DNA of 64,000 nucleotides. Origin: Phytophthora quininea. Taxonomy: Eukaryota; Oomycota; Peronosporomycetes; Peronosporales; Peronosporaceae. The translations under genes and the position numbers were made by a program. Shown here in pieces: positions 11,101-24,941 of this stretch. Every line of letters starts with the position of its first letter. Positions within the stretch are counted from its first letter, which is position 1. The stretch is from contig JAAVTG010001003.1 in the NCBI GenBank assembly GCA_011947345.1, positions 1,364,001 through 1,428,000 of the forward strand, given 5' to 3'. A model generated the notes under the pieces. That model saw only the letters and a list, made by a program, of their open reading frames with translations, did not search any database and was not told the DNA's origin.

Positions 11101-14100
11101 TGCGTACCCATGCTTCCTGAGGACAGCTACGATGCGGAGTTGACGTATCTGCGTTGGTTGGAAGTGATGGAACTTCGCCGCGAACACCTCCTTTACTCGA
11201 AGACACTTGAGCGAGCTCAATCCTTGTGTGTCTATGTGTTCCATACGCACGGCCAAGTCAACGATAACCCAATGGCTGGCACTCCAGGAGCTGCAGGCGC
11301 TGCCCCTGCTGCCAGTAGTTCCGGCTCTGGTGATTCCAGCCGTGTTATGAAGGAAGTAGAATACCAAGGTAAGGTTGGCGAACTTGTTTCGGCTGTGAAG
11401 ACCATGTGCGGTCACGATAAAGGGCGTTTTACGCGGTGGTTTCTACACAACATTTACGAGGAGGCAACCTTTTTCCGCTTCTCGGATTTTGGCAGTGTGG
11501 AGCAAGTGATGCGGCTTGTGTGTCTCGTGCTTGAGATTGTGGATATACTGGCTTTATTGGAGGTGTTGGTACACTTCTTGCGGCGCTCGCCGAGCTTCCT
11601 CGTGAAGAACGTTGTTTTGGCCATGATAGAACGCCATGAACTTGCGTTCTGTGCAACCGATCAGATACCGTTTTTGCTTCAGTCATTTGTGGACCGCTTT
11701 AACAATCCAAAGAATGCTGACGATAAAGCTGGCAATTTGGCTCAGTTTTTCTGCAAGATGTACTACGAGCACATTAAGAAGAAAGAAGTCGCCAAGCTGG
11801 ACTTGCCGATGGCGCTACTCCGCCCAATTGCCGAAACAGCGCGCAAGAACCAGGAGTCTGCTGCTGGCGGTAACGCGAATGGCAATGCGAACGCAAATGG
11901 TGGCAACAATGGAAACAGTCAAAAGAAGGAATTGTCGTTAGAGACCACAAACCCTATTGTGCGAATCCCGCCACCTCGCGAGGTGCTTCCGCCTGAGCTG
12001 AAAAACGCTCTTTCGCGATCTTTTAAGGCCCTACAGGCTAGAGCATTTGATGGTCCGGACGCCGACGGCAAGCAAACGCCAGCAACACCTGGAGCTGGTA
12101 CTAGCACCCCATTGCACAGCCCTGACAGCCAAGGTGCTTCGTCATCGGCTGATTCACTAGCTGCTTACGATCCTGGATATTCCAGTTTGTCATGGCAAGA
12201 GGTTGTTGGCGAAGCTACCCCTGCATCCGAGGCCAAGTGTCGTGATAGTGCTATTGACTTTGCAGTTGCCGCGATCAACATGAGTATGACGTCTTCGTCT
12301 GTTGGCTCTACTAGCGCAAACGCTACACGGGAGCGGCGCACGCCTAATTACGTGTTCTTCTTCCGAGCCGTGATGAGCGAGGCTATGGACAAATGGATGG
12401 CCAACATCTCAACAAGAGTCAAGGCCAATTGCAAGCGACCTATTACAACGCCGCACTATCTACACCGCTGCGTGCGCCTGATTCGCGAGGTTGTTGAACA
12501 ACATCCGGATAACGGCGAAGAGTTCAACGAAAAATTCTCTAACACCCTGGTGGTGTGGCTGCAAAAGGAAGTTCTACCAGGGTTCGCTGGCAGTGACACG
12601 CCTAAGCGCTCACGCAACCCATTTTTGAATGCTGACAACAGTAAAGAAGCCTTTGCACTCAACCAGAAGGGCCGCCTCGACCGCCTGCAGTACGGCCTCA
12701 AGAGTTTCCTTGTGTCGCTTATTGTGCACAAAGTACTAGACCTCTCCCAGGTGCTTCGCCTCGTGCTCGTGCCGCTCTTTCCGCGACTGGTATGTACTGC
12801 CACTCCCCTATAATTTGTGCCGTGGATCTCACTCTTGATTTCTTTTGCAGCGTCGAGCATCGCGGGATCCACCGCCAAACTTACCGACACAACTTCTAGC
12901 GATGGCGCTGGTGTTCCAACTCTTCTCGGAGCCTCCGCAAAACCTTTTGTTGGAGCCCCAAAAGCTCGTTATGTTCGACGAGCCTTTGGTGAGTTTCGGT
13001 TGGCTTTTCATTTTGTTGGATGCATGACTAATCATTCTGTGTGATGATAATAATGCAGACGAAATACCACTTGCGCTTCCTGCGTACTCAAGTCCCGGCT
13101 TGCTTAATGTTCCCATTATGCTTCCTGCTGTGCCAAATCTCGTATCAGATGGAAGACAATTTTGTGCTTCGCAAGCGCGAGGAGCGTGGCACGTTAGCAA
13201 GCGCTACACTGTTTAACTTGACATCGGACGGTATTATCCGCGATATCATCTTCCATGACACCAAAGAAGCCCGCGAAAAGCACATTCTGCCCGTTTATCA
13301 CAAGAAACAGTGGCATACCGCTGTCCTCCTGACGCATTTCTTCCGACCACCGACATCACAGGCAGAAGACGGGAATGGCCAAGTCCAACTACTGAAGGTG
13401 AATCAAATCATCGATCAGATGAACGTATGGACGCTTCATCGTGGTGGATCGATCTACCTCGATTTACAGATGAGTCGTCAGCAACAGAAAGTTAAACGCT
13501 CTAAAAAGCGTTCGGAGCACCAGCGCCGGCAACAGCAGGCAGGACCAAACAAGCGCAAGGCGCCTTCGGGTGAGATTTCAACGCGCTCCAGTAAACGCGC
13601 AGCCTTGGAGAATGGCGACGGGAAAGTAGCGGTACCCGTGAATGGATATGATGGCGGCAAGACTCCCGGCGAGAAAGATATTTCGTTTGGTGGTAGTTTA
13701 CTGAGCCACAATCTCTCCGACGGTGAGGACGAGGCCGACGATGACGATCTAGACGACGAGCTCGGGTTTGACGAGACGAGCACTGCTACTGAAATCCTGT
13801 CGAACTTGATTGTGTTGCGCACGCTGAAGCGTAGCTCTCGACCTGCGCCTGGGATTGGCTCAACTTCAGCCTCTTTGTCTGCTGCGCAGTCGTCGGTGCC
13901 AGTTCCGCAGACTACCTCAGCGACGGTCACGACGCTGTCATCGTCGTCGCCGCTTGCTACGCCAAAACTCTACGGCACTCCTCACTATCCCCACCACGAG
14001 GGAGGAAGCAGCAAGCACCGAGGAGGAACACCCGGTCCCAGCGATGGCTTGAAGAAGAAAGCACCGATTCCCACGCTGCCGATAACTGTAGCGGCTATAC

Positions 14101-15015
14101 AAAGTACGTTGACCGCGTGTGAAGCTCGTATGCTGGAAGCAGCACGGGAGGCTCAGGACTCGGCAGTGGCGTCTCTGTATGCTGCCACAGTATGTAGTAT
14201 CTCAAGACGCGCGATGGGGTCAGTGATCGCGAAGATTTTGCAAATTTTAGAGGACGATGTCAAGCACGCACAGCCTGACAAGTTCGCCCGGCAATTAAAC
14301 ACGACCTCGGTCGTTCATCTCGTTGGCGGCATCATGTGCACACCGCCTGGCAATGCGTTTTTGCCCCGCTACATGATGTCGCTGGCGGCTCAGCTGGAAT
14401 GGCTGTACGAGGGCTGCGCACTGTATGATCAACAACGGCAGTCCGCGGCGGGAGCGAGCAATGCAGTTTTCCTTCGGCGACTGCGATGTAAGCTCGCCGT
14501 GCGGCTTCAGCTTGTGGGTGTTATCGGACCCACAAAACACGCTGTTCTGACGATTTGCTACCGGGACCGTATCGTCAAGACACTTTTCACGCTTCTGGGG
14601 ACTTCAGTGGTCTCCACAGGACCGGGTCTTTCACTATTTAGCTGGATCCTGGACCTCATCCCGATTATCAACGCCTCAGTGCTCCACGACAAGCAATTCG
14701 TAAGTACCAAGTGTTTCATATTGTCACAAACCACAATAGCTAACAGTTCTGTTTTACAAGGAACTCGTGCAAGCGCTGAAGCTGCCCGAGGAGCTGAAGA
14801 AACGCGTTTGGTCCGTGCTACCACGCCCGATGAGCTTGTATGGAGATGCCAATGTGTTCGTCCGTCTTTCTAACCACAACGGAAATCCGGACTATGCACC
14901 AGTGGATACTTGGGGACTCCTTGAGCACGTGCCACAACTACCAAGTGACGTGCTTGTGCCAGCTTTGCCTGCTCAGATTCCTAAGCGTCCACGTCGCGTC
15001 TTCCGATGTATTTAG
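8151..15015 (+). CDS. MED12: Mediator complex subunit 12
   Basis: About 2,150 residues over seven exons, close to animal MED12. MED12 activates CDK8-cyclin C in the Mediator kinase module in the nucleus. Recognition rests on order and position of segments: an RD/RE-dipeptide and RS-rich N-terminus, a TDKLAMFP..FPEE region leading to a conserved GF, the Med12 domain with KCPLLEFVVRYRPGY and TWFVRMNVVY, then W..KWSYVLKLSEYQFKMGLLDR, which parallels the animal WDYTEKLAMFMFQDGMLDR segment. Long helical regions follow, with acidic and glycine/asparagine-rich linkers. Introns lie at 8592-8668, 10079-10141, about 10614-10680, 12790-12850, 12990-13059 and 14700-14759. There is one frame change near 10,995-11,010 with no room for an intron. 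Confidence 0.85.
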
Positions 15016-15201
15016 GACAGGAAACTTTTTAGCGGCTTTGGCACTCGGGAGTCTGTCGAGTTTTGTGGCAACACTCCCATTTGTACGAATTTCGAGGCCA
15101 AAACTGCACAAAAAGGCTGCCACCGCAGCCAAAACTACGCAGGCAAGACCATATTTAATTTGCAATGAATGCATTCTCTTGTGTGCGCTTTCCACCTGTT
15201 T

Positions 15202-16770
15202 TTAAGCTGTAGACGTTAAGGTCTCACGTTCAGTGCAGAGGGCGATGCTTTCATCTTCTTCATCGTCTTCGTCGTCGTTGTCGACATCAACCCAAGACTC
15301 GAAAGCCATGAGGAATTCATTGAAATGAATCGTGCCGTTGTTGTTCCAGTCCATCTCCTGAAAGCGACGCTCCCAAATGGTCCAGTTAGCCGAGTCTTCA
15401 CCTGAGTCTGCTCAATCATGACACAAACCCATTTGAATTAGCAAATGATCGAGCATCTTACGCTTTGACTGACCTCTGTAGCTTCCTGAGCGCTTCAGGA
15501 GTTTTTCGTTGGTGAATGGCGAGCCATTGAAGTCTCGAGCTGTGAAAACATGCTATTGCTGAAACAACAAAAAAGAATATATGTAACGCAACGCATCGCC
15601 AACTCATCCAGACTACCAACCGACTAATATATCCACTCCCATTCGTGTCGAACCAAAGGAAAGCATCCACAGCCAACTGAAGAGCATCTCGTATTTGTTG
15701 CTCCTATTCGACCAACAAATCCAGAACGTATCATCAAGTTAATTTAGTATCGAGACAGATATCACTGCAATACCTCTTCACTTAGTTCTTTCGTGCTAGT
15801 TGCAGAGCTTGACGATCGACCACCACGAGATCTATGACACGAATACAAGTTAGCCACGACTGTAACTTACTTTGTTCGTATGTATTATATATTGTACGAG
15901 TAGAAAATGCTGAGTCGATTTTTCTCCAGCAATGGCATTCTCTACAACACCCCAGTAAAAACATCAAGACTTTTAACGGCACAACAGATGTGATACTTAC
16001 GAAAATCAAGTAGGCAATCGCAAGGCTAATAAGAATAATCTTGAACGTGAGTTTGCCATTCTGCTCGAGGTCCGATTCCTCGTAGATCTGGGCGATCTCT
16101 GCGTCAGAAAAGGATACACCGATCTTTCTGAAGAGCGAGGGGACTTCGTCGTGCCCGATGTATCCCTTGCTCTCTGTGTCGACTCTTTGAACGCCCTGCG
16201 AACGCAATTGAAAGCGTTCTGTACGAAATGAATTACTGTGTTAGTACCATGAGCATTGTTTCACCGAACTTGAACAAAAGCAAACCGTGGCTTGCGGAAA
16301 CTTGAGCAGGATTCGAGTGAATGGGCTGGATATTCACAGCACACAAATGTCAAGAGAACCACAAAATCTTAAATGGGAATGGGATCACCAACATCTCCTT
16401 CTTCTGGCTGCGTTTTTGTGCCCTCCAGAGCTTCTGAAGAGCTAGAACGACCCTGAAGCAGGAAATCGTTCAGAGGACCAACCCCTGTACAGATACGCAA
16501 GAAAATGAACGTACTTGTGATCGAGTGGACTCAGTTTGTGTGTAGGGCGACGACGGACAGGTTGTTTGGCATTTTCCGCGGATGATATCGAGGGCCCACC
16601 AGGATTGACGCTTCGCTCGATTTCTCGCAATCTGTGGTGGATTGCTGCGATGACTCCTGCTGCGAGTGGCGGATTTCTAACGAGAACGGATGCTTGTGTG
16701 TAGAACGGTTGCGTTCGTTAGGATGGTCACTCTTCAAGACCTCTGGGTATGTTGAGTGGGTCGTCCCCAT
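15202..16770 (-). CDS. EF-hand protein, tandem copy B (myristoylated)
   Basis: Starts MGTTHST, an N-myristoylation signal. The first exon ends LSPLDHK. Later exons give ALQKLWRAQK, FTRILLKFPQATV, then an EF-hand pair (DTESKGYIGHDEVPSLF; SDLEQNGKLTFK) followed by a hydrophobic helix, then a second pair (FLWFDTNGSGYI; EMDWNNNGTIHFNEFLMAF) and an acidic tail ending LTSTA. Exon order and sequences match the neighbour at 16895-18318 block for block, so the two are tandem duplicates. The loops carry the expected D/N-x-D/N-x-G pattern, so calcium binding is likely. The function is unknown. It converges tail to tail with MED12, 187 bases apart. Confidence 0.75.
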
Positions 16771-16894
16771 GGTAAAGTAAAATTCCAAGTGAGCACTAAA
16801 GTGCACGGCGTTTCAGAGCACGATGCTAATGAGGCTGAACGGTTATCCAACAAAAGCTAGCAAAGTCTCTTTGGCAAAAGATAATCGAGCAGTA

Positions 16895-18318
16895 CTATTC
16901 CTCTTCAATTCCAACCCATGACTCGAAAGCCATGAGGAACTCTTTGAAATTGATCTTCCCGTCGTGGTTCCAGTCCATTTCAGCGAAACGTTGCTCCCAG
17001 ATAGCCTGGTTGCTAGAGTTGTCGACGGAACCTGTGCAGGATCGCAACCATCGTCAATTGCTATTCGTGTCAAGTGTCTTCTAAACAATTGGACGGACCT
17101 TTGTTATCCTCTTTCTCCTTGATCAACATCTTTTTCGTCGGCGAGTGAAGGGCCATCGAGTTCTGCAACTTCGTGGACATTTCCGTTCTTCAGAAACACA
17201 GCACCGTGTTAGGAACGCCATTCAACCAGTTGAATAAATGATTCGTCGCACCGGTTAATAGTTCCGTTACCATCAACGTCGAACCAGAGGAACGCGTCAA
17301 CGGCCAATTGGAAGGCAATGCGGAGTTTGTTTCCCTGTAGGTCATTTCGGTTAGAAACAATAACATCAACAAGAAAAAAATACAACTCACTTCTCCGAAC
17401 AAAACCGACTTGGAGGATGTTGGCGACGCACTGTTGCTGCCCCCAGGTCTAAGAGATCCGTAAAAACAACATTAGGAAATCGTACAGAGATGGAAGATTC
17501 AAAACTGCGTACAACGGAGCGTAGAATATGCTAAGCCGTTCATTTTCAAGAGACGGGATTCTCTGTTGTCGGACAGAAGTCAATGTTAGCTCGACATTGA
17601 ACGTTTTAAACGCCATCAAGATCTCACATGTAACACAAAGCCGATAGCGAGGCAGACGAGAAACCCTTGAAGTTCAGTTTGCCGTTCTCCATCATGTCGG
17701 ACTCCTGAAATACCTGGCGGATTTCATCCCCGAGAAATTCACGCCTAGATGCTCGAAAATTCGAGGCAGATCGCCATACTCAATGAAGCCGTTCTTGTCT
17801 TTACTGGAGCTGTTAAATGTTGAGCGGACACTATTGAAAGCCTCCTGAATCAGCAATAGCAGCGCGCATTTGTTCAATCATTAATTGTTCACCAATTCCA
17901 GAATGCTCGCGACCGTACCGCTGCCTGCGGGAACTTGAGCATAATCCGCGTAAATTGGCTGCCAGTAGAACTGAAGATATACTCGATTAGTAACTCAAAA
18001 TCGTCGTCAAAACTTAAACCTGCTCATACTCTTGCAGAGCCCGCTTTTGCCAGAGCTCCTTCAGCGCGTTCGTGATTCTGTAGATGCATTGTCAAGACCA
18101 TTGCAATGAAAGATAAATCTACGACTCAATCCTTACTTTTGGTCCAGAGGGGTAGAGCCGTCCTCTGCTGGTTGGATACTGGGACCTGCCAGCAGACTGC
18201 CGAACGACGGGCTTGGAGGCGGCAAATTCTCTCCGGAATCGTCCTCTACAACATGCGGAGGGACGACAGACTCCTCCGACCGGGAAGCGATCCGCGGAGC
18301 CGACGGCTTGTTGCCCAT
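16895..18318 (-). CDS. EF-hand protein, tandem copy A (myristoylated)
   Basis: Starts MGNKPSA (myristoylation signal); the first exon ends STPLDQK. Further exons give ALKELWQKRALQEYEQ, FTRIMLKFPQAAV, an EF-hand pair (SSKDKNGFIEYGDLPRIF; SDMMENGKLNF) with a hydrophobic helix, then WFDVDGNGTINRCD and EMDWNHDGKINFKEF, ending WVGIEEE. It is a paralogue of copy B. Two one-base frame changes sit close together, at a C4 run (17728-17731) and a C3 run (17664-17666). This makes it the better candidate for a decaying copy, although similar indels occur in clearly functional genes elsewhere here. It shares a 110-base divergent promoter with TAF13. Confidence 0.7.
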
Positions 18319-18374
18319 TTCTTTCTTCTAAACGATGCAACGTGAAACGACACCAGCACCGCTTCAACTTGTAC

Positions 18375-18402
18375 ATGTAGCCATTTTTGCCATTGTAGCC
18401 AT
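18375..18402. promoter_or_regulatory. Paired GTAGCCAT motifs in divergent promoter
   Basis: ATGTAGCCAT at 18375-18384 and TTGTAGCCAT at 18393-18402, 18 bases apart. They lie between EF-hand copy A (start 57-84 bases away) and TAF13 (start 27-54 bases away). Confidence 0.45.
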
Positions 18403-18428
18403 CTCTTCAGTTGGCAGTTGTTCTGACA

Positions 18429-19083
18429 ATGAGCAATAATGAGGTGCCGACCGGCGCGGCAGCCAAGAAGAAGGCGACGCCCAAGCCTCGCAAGCGCAAG
18501 AGCAGTGACGTCAGCACTGGAGCTCGAGCTCGCCAGCGAAACGCTTCGCCTCGGATTCCGGCGCTTCTGCGGGCGTCGGCGACCTGAACGGCAGTAGCGA
18601 GCCCCATGCCAATGCTCTGGTCAAGCCGTTCGTGCGTGGGGAGCTTGTCGACAGCAGTAGGTTGCTAGCAAGTGTGCGGATGTGATGTTTACGGTACTGA
18701 AATCATTTTCATGCTACCTTCTCAGTCAAGCACATGATGTTCGGCTTTGGTGACGAAACGGAGCCGTTGGACGAGTCGGCGGAGCTCATGGAGGACCTGG
18801 TGGTCGAGTACATGCACGCCATGGTATTGCATACGACTAGACTGACTGCAGGCTCTCTGTTTGTGAAGAATGTTGCATTGACGATTCGTATTGCTGTGAC
18901 CAGACCAAGAAGGCGATGGAGATGGCGACCGTCAAGGGCAAGCTGGACACCGAGTGCTTCATCTTCCTCATCCGCAAGGACCCGGAGCGCTACAACCGCA
19001 TCGCAGAGCTGCTGCGCGCCAACGACGAGTTCCGCGCCGTGCTCAACAGCGGTTTCGACCCGAGCGACGAGAAGATGTACTAG
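18429..19083 (+). CDS. TAF13: TFIID subunit TAF13
   Basis: Histone-fold subunit of TFIID that pairs with TAF11. The lysine-rich N-terminus carries KPRKRK, probably a nuclear localisation signal. The histone fold reads MMFGFGDETEPLDESAELMEDLVVEYM, then after an intron TKKAMEM, then FIFLIRKDPERYNRIAELL, ending at DEKMY. The FLIRKDP signature and MMYGFGD-like start are diagnostic. Introns interrupt after DSS and after MHAM. A one-base frame change lies between 18,500 and 18,530, in the linker before the fold; downstream frame gives SSSSPAKRF and so on. Length of about 170 residues is a little above the animal protein because of the linker. Confidence 0.9.
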
Positions 19084-19461
19084 GAGAAGAACAAATATCA
19101 GGCCAACAGGTCAAGTCACCGGCCGAGATGATGCTGTTGATGCAGACAGTTTCGATTGCGTTTGAGGCGCTTCATGGTGTGTGCGATTCGCATGATTGGA
19201 AGTCGGACACACACAGTTTGATGACTGAGACTTCGTCTGCACCCTCAAACAGCAGCTGTACCGCCCAGCGTCGACGGCATAATTCCATCCCATACATCAT
19301 ACTTTATCTTATCCCATTGACCTTATACATTGTATTACCTTGTTCTATAACGCATATAACCTCTCGAACCGACTGCATAATATGCGTGCTCGTTTTTTCC
19401 GCGCACCAACTTGAGCGTGAGCAAACAGGCCACTTCGTCCTGCAGCGAGTGATTCCTCGCC
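19084..19461. other. Intergenic, no gene seen
   Basis: The 378 bases between TAF13 and the next plus-strand gene hold the TAF13 3' region and the promoter of the following gene. There is an AT-rich stretch near 19,290-19,350. No RNA gene or conserved frame was recognised. Confidence 0.5.
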
Positions 19462-21074
19462 ATGCTGGACGCGCAGGACGTCGTGGGTGAGAGCTGCGGC
19501 TCGCAGTTCGACTCCGACGCCTCCATAATGATGCCGCTGCGGCCAGACCTGCCTGTGGGTAACGTCAGCAGCAGCAGCCATAGTACCGAGAGATGGCGAC
19601 ATATGCCCCAGACACACATGCAGCGGGACGAGCACAAGCCCGAGCGACGCGTGACAGGCGACTGGCGAGAGCGCGCCAAGACGACTCAGTCCGCGTCCGC
19701 CCTGGTGCTTGCGCGCAAGCGAAAGCGTGACGAACAGCGGCGCAAGAACGGTGACAAACGACAATGCACAGACAGCGACGCCAGCGAGCAGAACGAGAGC
19801 GAGAAGGACAATATGGACATGGAGCAGCAGCTCACAGCCTTTGTGGAATACGTACGGGGACTGGGCGGTGGAATAGGAGGAAATGTGAGGTTAATTAACT
19901 CTAGTTGCTCGACTGCAGAACGCTACAGACATGGACAGTCTGGACATTAATCCCAGTCAAGACTTTGACGGTATGGCGTAATTATTGTGGAAGGAAGACA
20001 AGGAGAGAATACTCATTTATGGCGTTGCATCTAGGTGGATGTCCGGCTGAAGAAGAGGCCTCGCAGTACATGCAGACGTGCAGTTGGGAAGACGTCACGG
20101 ACGGTGCGAGATTGATTTTGTTGCTATTACGATAGAAGCTGGTGCTGATTTTTTATGTTGTTTTATTGATACGTAGTGAACCAGGTCCATGAAGAAGCAT
20201 CGGAAGTTTTTGACAGTACGTGGATCAACGATACGCTTGGAGAAGTAACATACACTGACTAAGATTTTCTTGCTGCAGACATTATTTATGCTCCCCACCA
20301 ACTCAGGTGCCTGCAGTTGATAGAGCTACTGTTTACACCCGTCCACCAAGGAAAAGTGGGCTGGGGATTGTACCTCCTGCTACGAAGAAAGCAGCCAGTC
20401 CTCCCTCCGACGACAGCGAGGATTCGCTCAGCGGTTCGTATTTGAATTTATTTATCCTTTGAAACGCTAACCAGTGGTGTCTGTTGATCTGTAGATGGCT
20501 TTGAAGTGGAACTTAATTTGAACGGCACTGCCAAAGCAGCAGCAGAGCGACACGTAAATCACCATTCACGTGGTATTAATACCGCCCCGAGTCCACCAAA
20601 AACACCGCTAAAAGTGAGTCATCGTCAAGTTTCCAGCCATTTGAGTGACTCGCTCACGATGCTTTTATTCGTTCAGCCGCAGTGGAGGCAGCGGCGCTCT
20701 GTAAGAGGGACTGCTCGTTTATAGACGGCAATTGCAGCTCTCCGACTGGACGGCTCTTGTTGAGGGCAGCGCCGGAATCTACCCGCACTGTTTCAAGTCA
20801 TGAGCTGCCTTCAAGCCGAGTGATTGAGCTCAAGGACGGCTGCTTCGACTTGACTGATGACGTCGTTGAAGAAGTGCCCCGTAGTCAACCCTGCTCTTCC
20901 CCTACGTCCGTGCTGGCTGCGGAAGACACGATGACCGTCGTGTGCTCTGCACCAGCAACAGGAACGGGATCTGTGGCTCTCGGCATGGGGTTCCAGCCGC
21001 GACTGTTTCGAAAGCGGAGGAAAGTGGGGCAGCAGCTCAAGCTTGACAGCTTTTTCCGGCCAAAGCAGCGCTGA
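19462..21074 (+). CDS. Unknown nuclear protein with C-terminal PIP box
   Basis: Not recognised as a known family. Starts MLDAQDVVGE; the first exon is rich in charged and serine residues with a KRKRDEQRRK nuclear-localisation-type cluster. Small exons follow separated by short introns (for example the exons giving ASQYMQTCSWEDVTD and VNQVHEEASEVFD). Then comes a basic PPRKSG..PPATKK region, a DDSEDSLSD acidic patch and a last exon that ends RKVGQQLKLDSFFRPKQR. The segment QLKLDSFF fits the PCNA-interacting consensus Q-x-x-[ILM]-x-x-F-F, with basic flanks, ten residues or fewer from the C-terminus, where PIP boxes often lie. A role in replication or repair is inferred from this motif alone. 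Exon joins in the middle are approximate. Confidence 0.6.
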
Positions 21075-21416
21075 GCTTTCAAACTTGAGAAGACCAAGTG
21101 CAGATACAACCAGTACGACATTACAGCGGAGGCCAGGCAATTGCGCCTCCATTTTTTTCCTTTTTGGCATTTATTTCCCCCTGTGCAGATAAGAGGCCTA
21201 TACGCCTGGTATCATAACGATTCGGCATCAGAAGATGAAGCAATAACAACACTGCCAAAGATTTTGGCGGAAACCACATCGTACTTATCCGAGTCCTCCC
21301 TGTGACTATAGTTTTTCGCGCGTCACACGCAAGTCGGAGCCCAAGCCAGCCGAGCCCCGCCGCTCCGCCCCTTTTCATTCCGCTTTCTTCCCGCCTCCCG
21401 ACTCCGCCGCAAGACC
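21075..21416. other. Intergenic, no gene seen
   Basis: The 342 bases between the PIP-box gene and ASF1. A cytosine-rich stretch directly precedes the ASF1 ATG. Nothing else was recognised. Confidence 0.5.
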
Positions 21417-22259
21417 ATGGCCTACGTCACGCTCACCAACATCACGGTGCTGGACAACCCCACGGCCTTCACCAACCCGTTCCAGTTCGAGGTCACGTTC
21501 GAATGCGCCCACCCACTCGAAGCCGGTACGTACAAAAACTCGATTGATTTCTATAGTAAATCATTTTCTTATTGCGTTTATTGCAGACTTGGAGTGGAAG
21601 ATCACGTACGTGGGCAGTGCCGAGGACGAGAGTCGCGACCAAGTGCTGGAGGAGGTGTTGGTGGGGCCTGTGCCCGTCGGCACCAACAAGTTCGTGTTCC
21701 AGTCGGACCCGCCCAACCCAAACATGATCCCAGACGAGGACAAGGTGGGTGTCACTGTGGCGCTCGTCACCTGCTCCTACCGTGGCCGGGAGTTTGTCCG
21801 GGTGGGCTACTACGTCAACAACGACTACGCCGACCCGTTCCTGATGGAGAACCCCCTGCCCAAGTGGACGTGTCCAAGCTGCAGCGCAACATCCTGGCCG
21901 ACAAGCCACGTGTCACTCGCTTCCCCATTGACTGGTCGCCTGCGGGCGCTCAGGACCCCAACGCCATGAACGATGGCAACAACCAGACCACTACCACTGG
22001 CTTTGGAGCCATGCCAACGGGTGCTCCCGCTGGCAACGACCTCGACATGGACTTTGTCGACGACGAGGAACTGGTGAAGGCTGCAGCGCAGCTTGATCAC
22101 AACTACACGGACATTGTGATTGACGGCAATGCCGCGGATAACATGGAGGAAGACATCGACCTGGAGGAGGATATTGAGGACGATGAAGCTGACTCGGTGG
22201 AGGAGGCCGAGGAGGAAGACGCTGATGGCGACATGGAGATGGAGGACATTGAGCAGTAA
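21417..22259 (+). CDS. ASF1: Histone chaperone ASF1
   Basis: H3-H4 chaperone used in nucleosome assembly and disassembly. The immunoglobulin-like core is clear: [64 protein letters not shown] and [21 protein letters not shown] highly acidic tail ([17 protein letters not shown] and beyond) follows, as in fungal ASF1. One intron splits codons at about 21,525-21,586. A one-base frame change lies at the C5 run 21852-21856, between MENPL and VDVSKLQ. Since both sides match the family without a gap, this is probably a sequence error. Confidence 0.95.
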   Translation: MAYVTLTNITVLDNPTAFTNPFQFEVTFECAHPLEAGTYKNSIDFYSKSFSYCVYCRLGVEDHVRGQCRGRESRPSAGGGVGGACARRHQQVRVPVGPAQPKHDPRRGQGGCHCGARHLLLPWPGVCPGGLLRQQRLRRPVPDGEPPAQVDVSKLQRNILADKPRVTRFPIDWSPAGAQDPNAMNDGNNQTTTTGFGAMPTGAPAGNDLDMDFVDDEELVKAAAQLDHNYTDIVIDGNAADNMEEDIDLEEDIEDDEADSVEEAEEEDADGDMEMEDIEQ

Positions 22260-22469
22260 GCCAGCTCGTGCAATCAAGATGATAGTCAAGCAAGCACGGC
22301 AAGGAAGATACTGTATTTATAGAGGATGAAATGCAAGAAAAACAGCAGGGCAATGCCAAGCATGGTGTAGTGATGCGTCAAGCGAGCTTAAAGGCAAACG
22401 TGTGAGTATCTTTCTTTCAAATGGTGGCTTGTAATGTCTAGTCTACTCAGGTGAAGGTATTGTGGCAGT

Positions 22470-23941
<1,472 letters not shown>

Positions 23942-24732
23942 TCAAGTCGCTGAGCTGGCCAGCTTAGATGGCACCGCGGTTGCCCGACTTCTTCTGGGCG
24001 CGGGGGCGTTGCCGCCCTTGTTGCCCTTGCCCTGGTGCTCGGCCTTGTTCACCGACTTCTTGGCCTTGCTGCGCTCCTTGGCCTCCCTACAAAGTTTAAC
24101 AAACACAAGCCTTTGAGTTCTCCACTGCAGCCGTTGCAGTCCTTCTTCTACGTACTTGAGAGCGGCACGGGCGGCGGCACGGACCTCCGGCTTCTGGTTG
24201 CGCTTCTTGCGGATCTGTATCAATACCAACGCCGTCAGTTGATTGTCTGTTCCTCTCTCTACGGTTAAATTGCAACGGTTCGTACGTCGTCAGCCGAGAC
24301 GCCGAGGATGCCACGCTGGATCTTGGCGGTCTTGCGCGCGCGACGGCGAGCGACCTCCTCGACCTTGAGCTTCTTGTTCATGCGGCGCCAGCCCAGCGTC
24401 CACACGATCTTGGTGGCCTTCTTGCGCTGCATGAACAGCGACTTGCTCTTCGAGTTGAGGAACACGTACGCCGATCCATCGCGACGGATGTAGCGCGATC
24501 CGTGGCCCGGGTAGATGCGGTTCTCGCTGAACGAGCACGTCTCAGTCCTGCAGCGTAGAGCGTCAGTACCTCAAGTCACTGTGAGGGTGTAGCGCAGGGA
24601 GGGAGCTGCTGTCTCGCTGTCTGATTCACGGTCGACGGCATCGTCTCTGTGTGTAGAACCTGTTTCTCGCTTCCCTCCCTCTCTGTAGTTCCTACATCCA
24701 TGCACAGCCAAGAGCACGTACTTGATCACCAT
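23942..24732 (-). CDS. RPL24: 60S ribosomal protein eL24
   Basis: Ribosomal protein of the large subunit. The start MVIK (24730-24732) is a short first exon; the next exon continues TETCSFSENRIYPGHGSRY, the zinc-ribbon-derived eL24 signature, then KATKIVWTLGWRRMNKK and ARKTAKIQRGI. Two small exons give IRKKRNQKPEVRAAARAALK and the basic C-terminal tail EAKERSKAKKS. A very short first exon carrying just the ATG is common in ribosomal protein genes. It shares a 209-base divergent promoter with the aminotransferase. Confidence 0.95.
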
Positions 24733-24941
24733 GGTGGAGTTTTCTCGGGAGAATTTATGCCAATTGACTGCGCAGAGCGGCGTCGGGTGAGACCTCGAGT
24801 ATTGGCTGGTTGAAAGACGTTGTACTTAACGACTACTTAGCTATCAAGTAACATCATTTAGTTGACTACCAGGAAAATATCTTGTGATCGGATACGTGAC
24901 TACCTGGACTACCCAGTGGCCAACTTGAAGCAAACAGAATC

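Noticed and set aside
14938..15195. Minus-strand 85-codon frame with a hydrophobic stretch
   Set aside because: Overlaps the MED12 C-terminus; no splice logic, no homology recognised and composition is not convincing.
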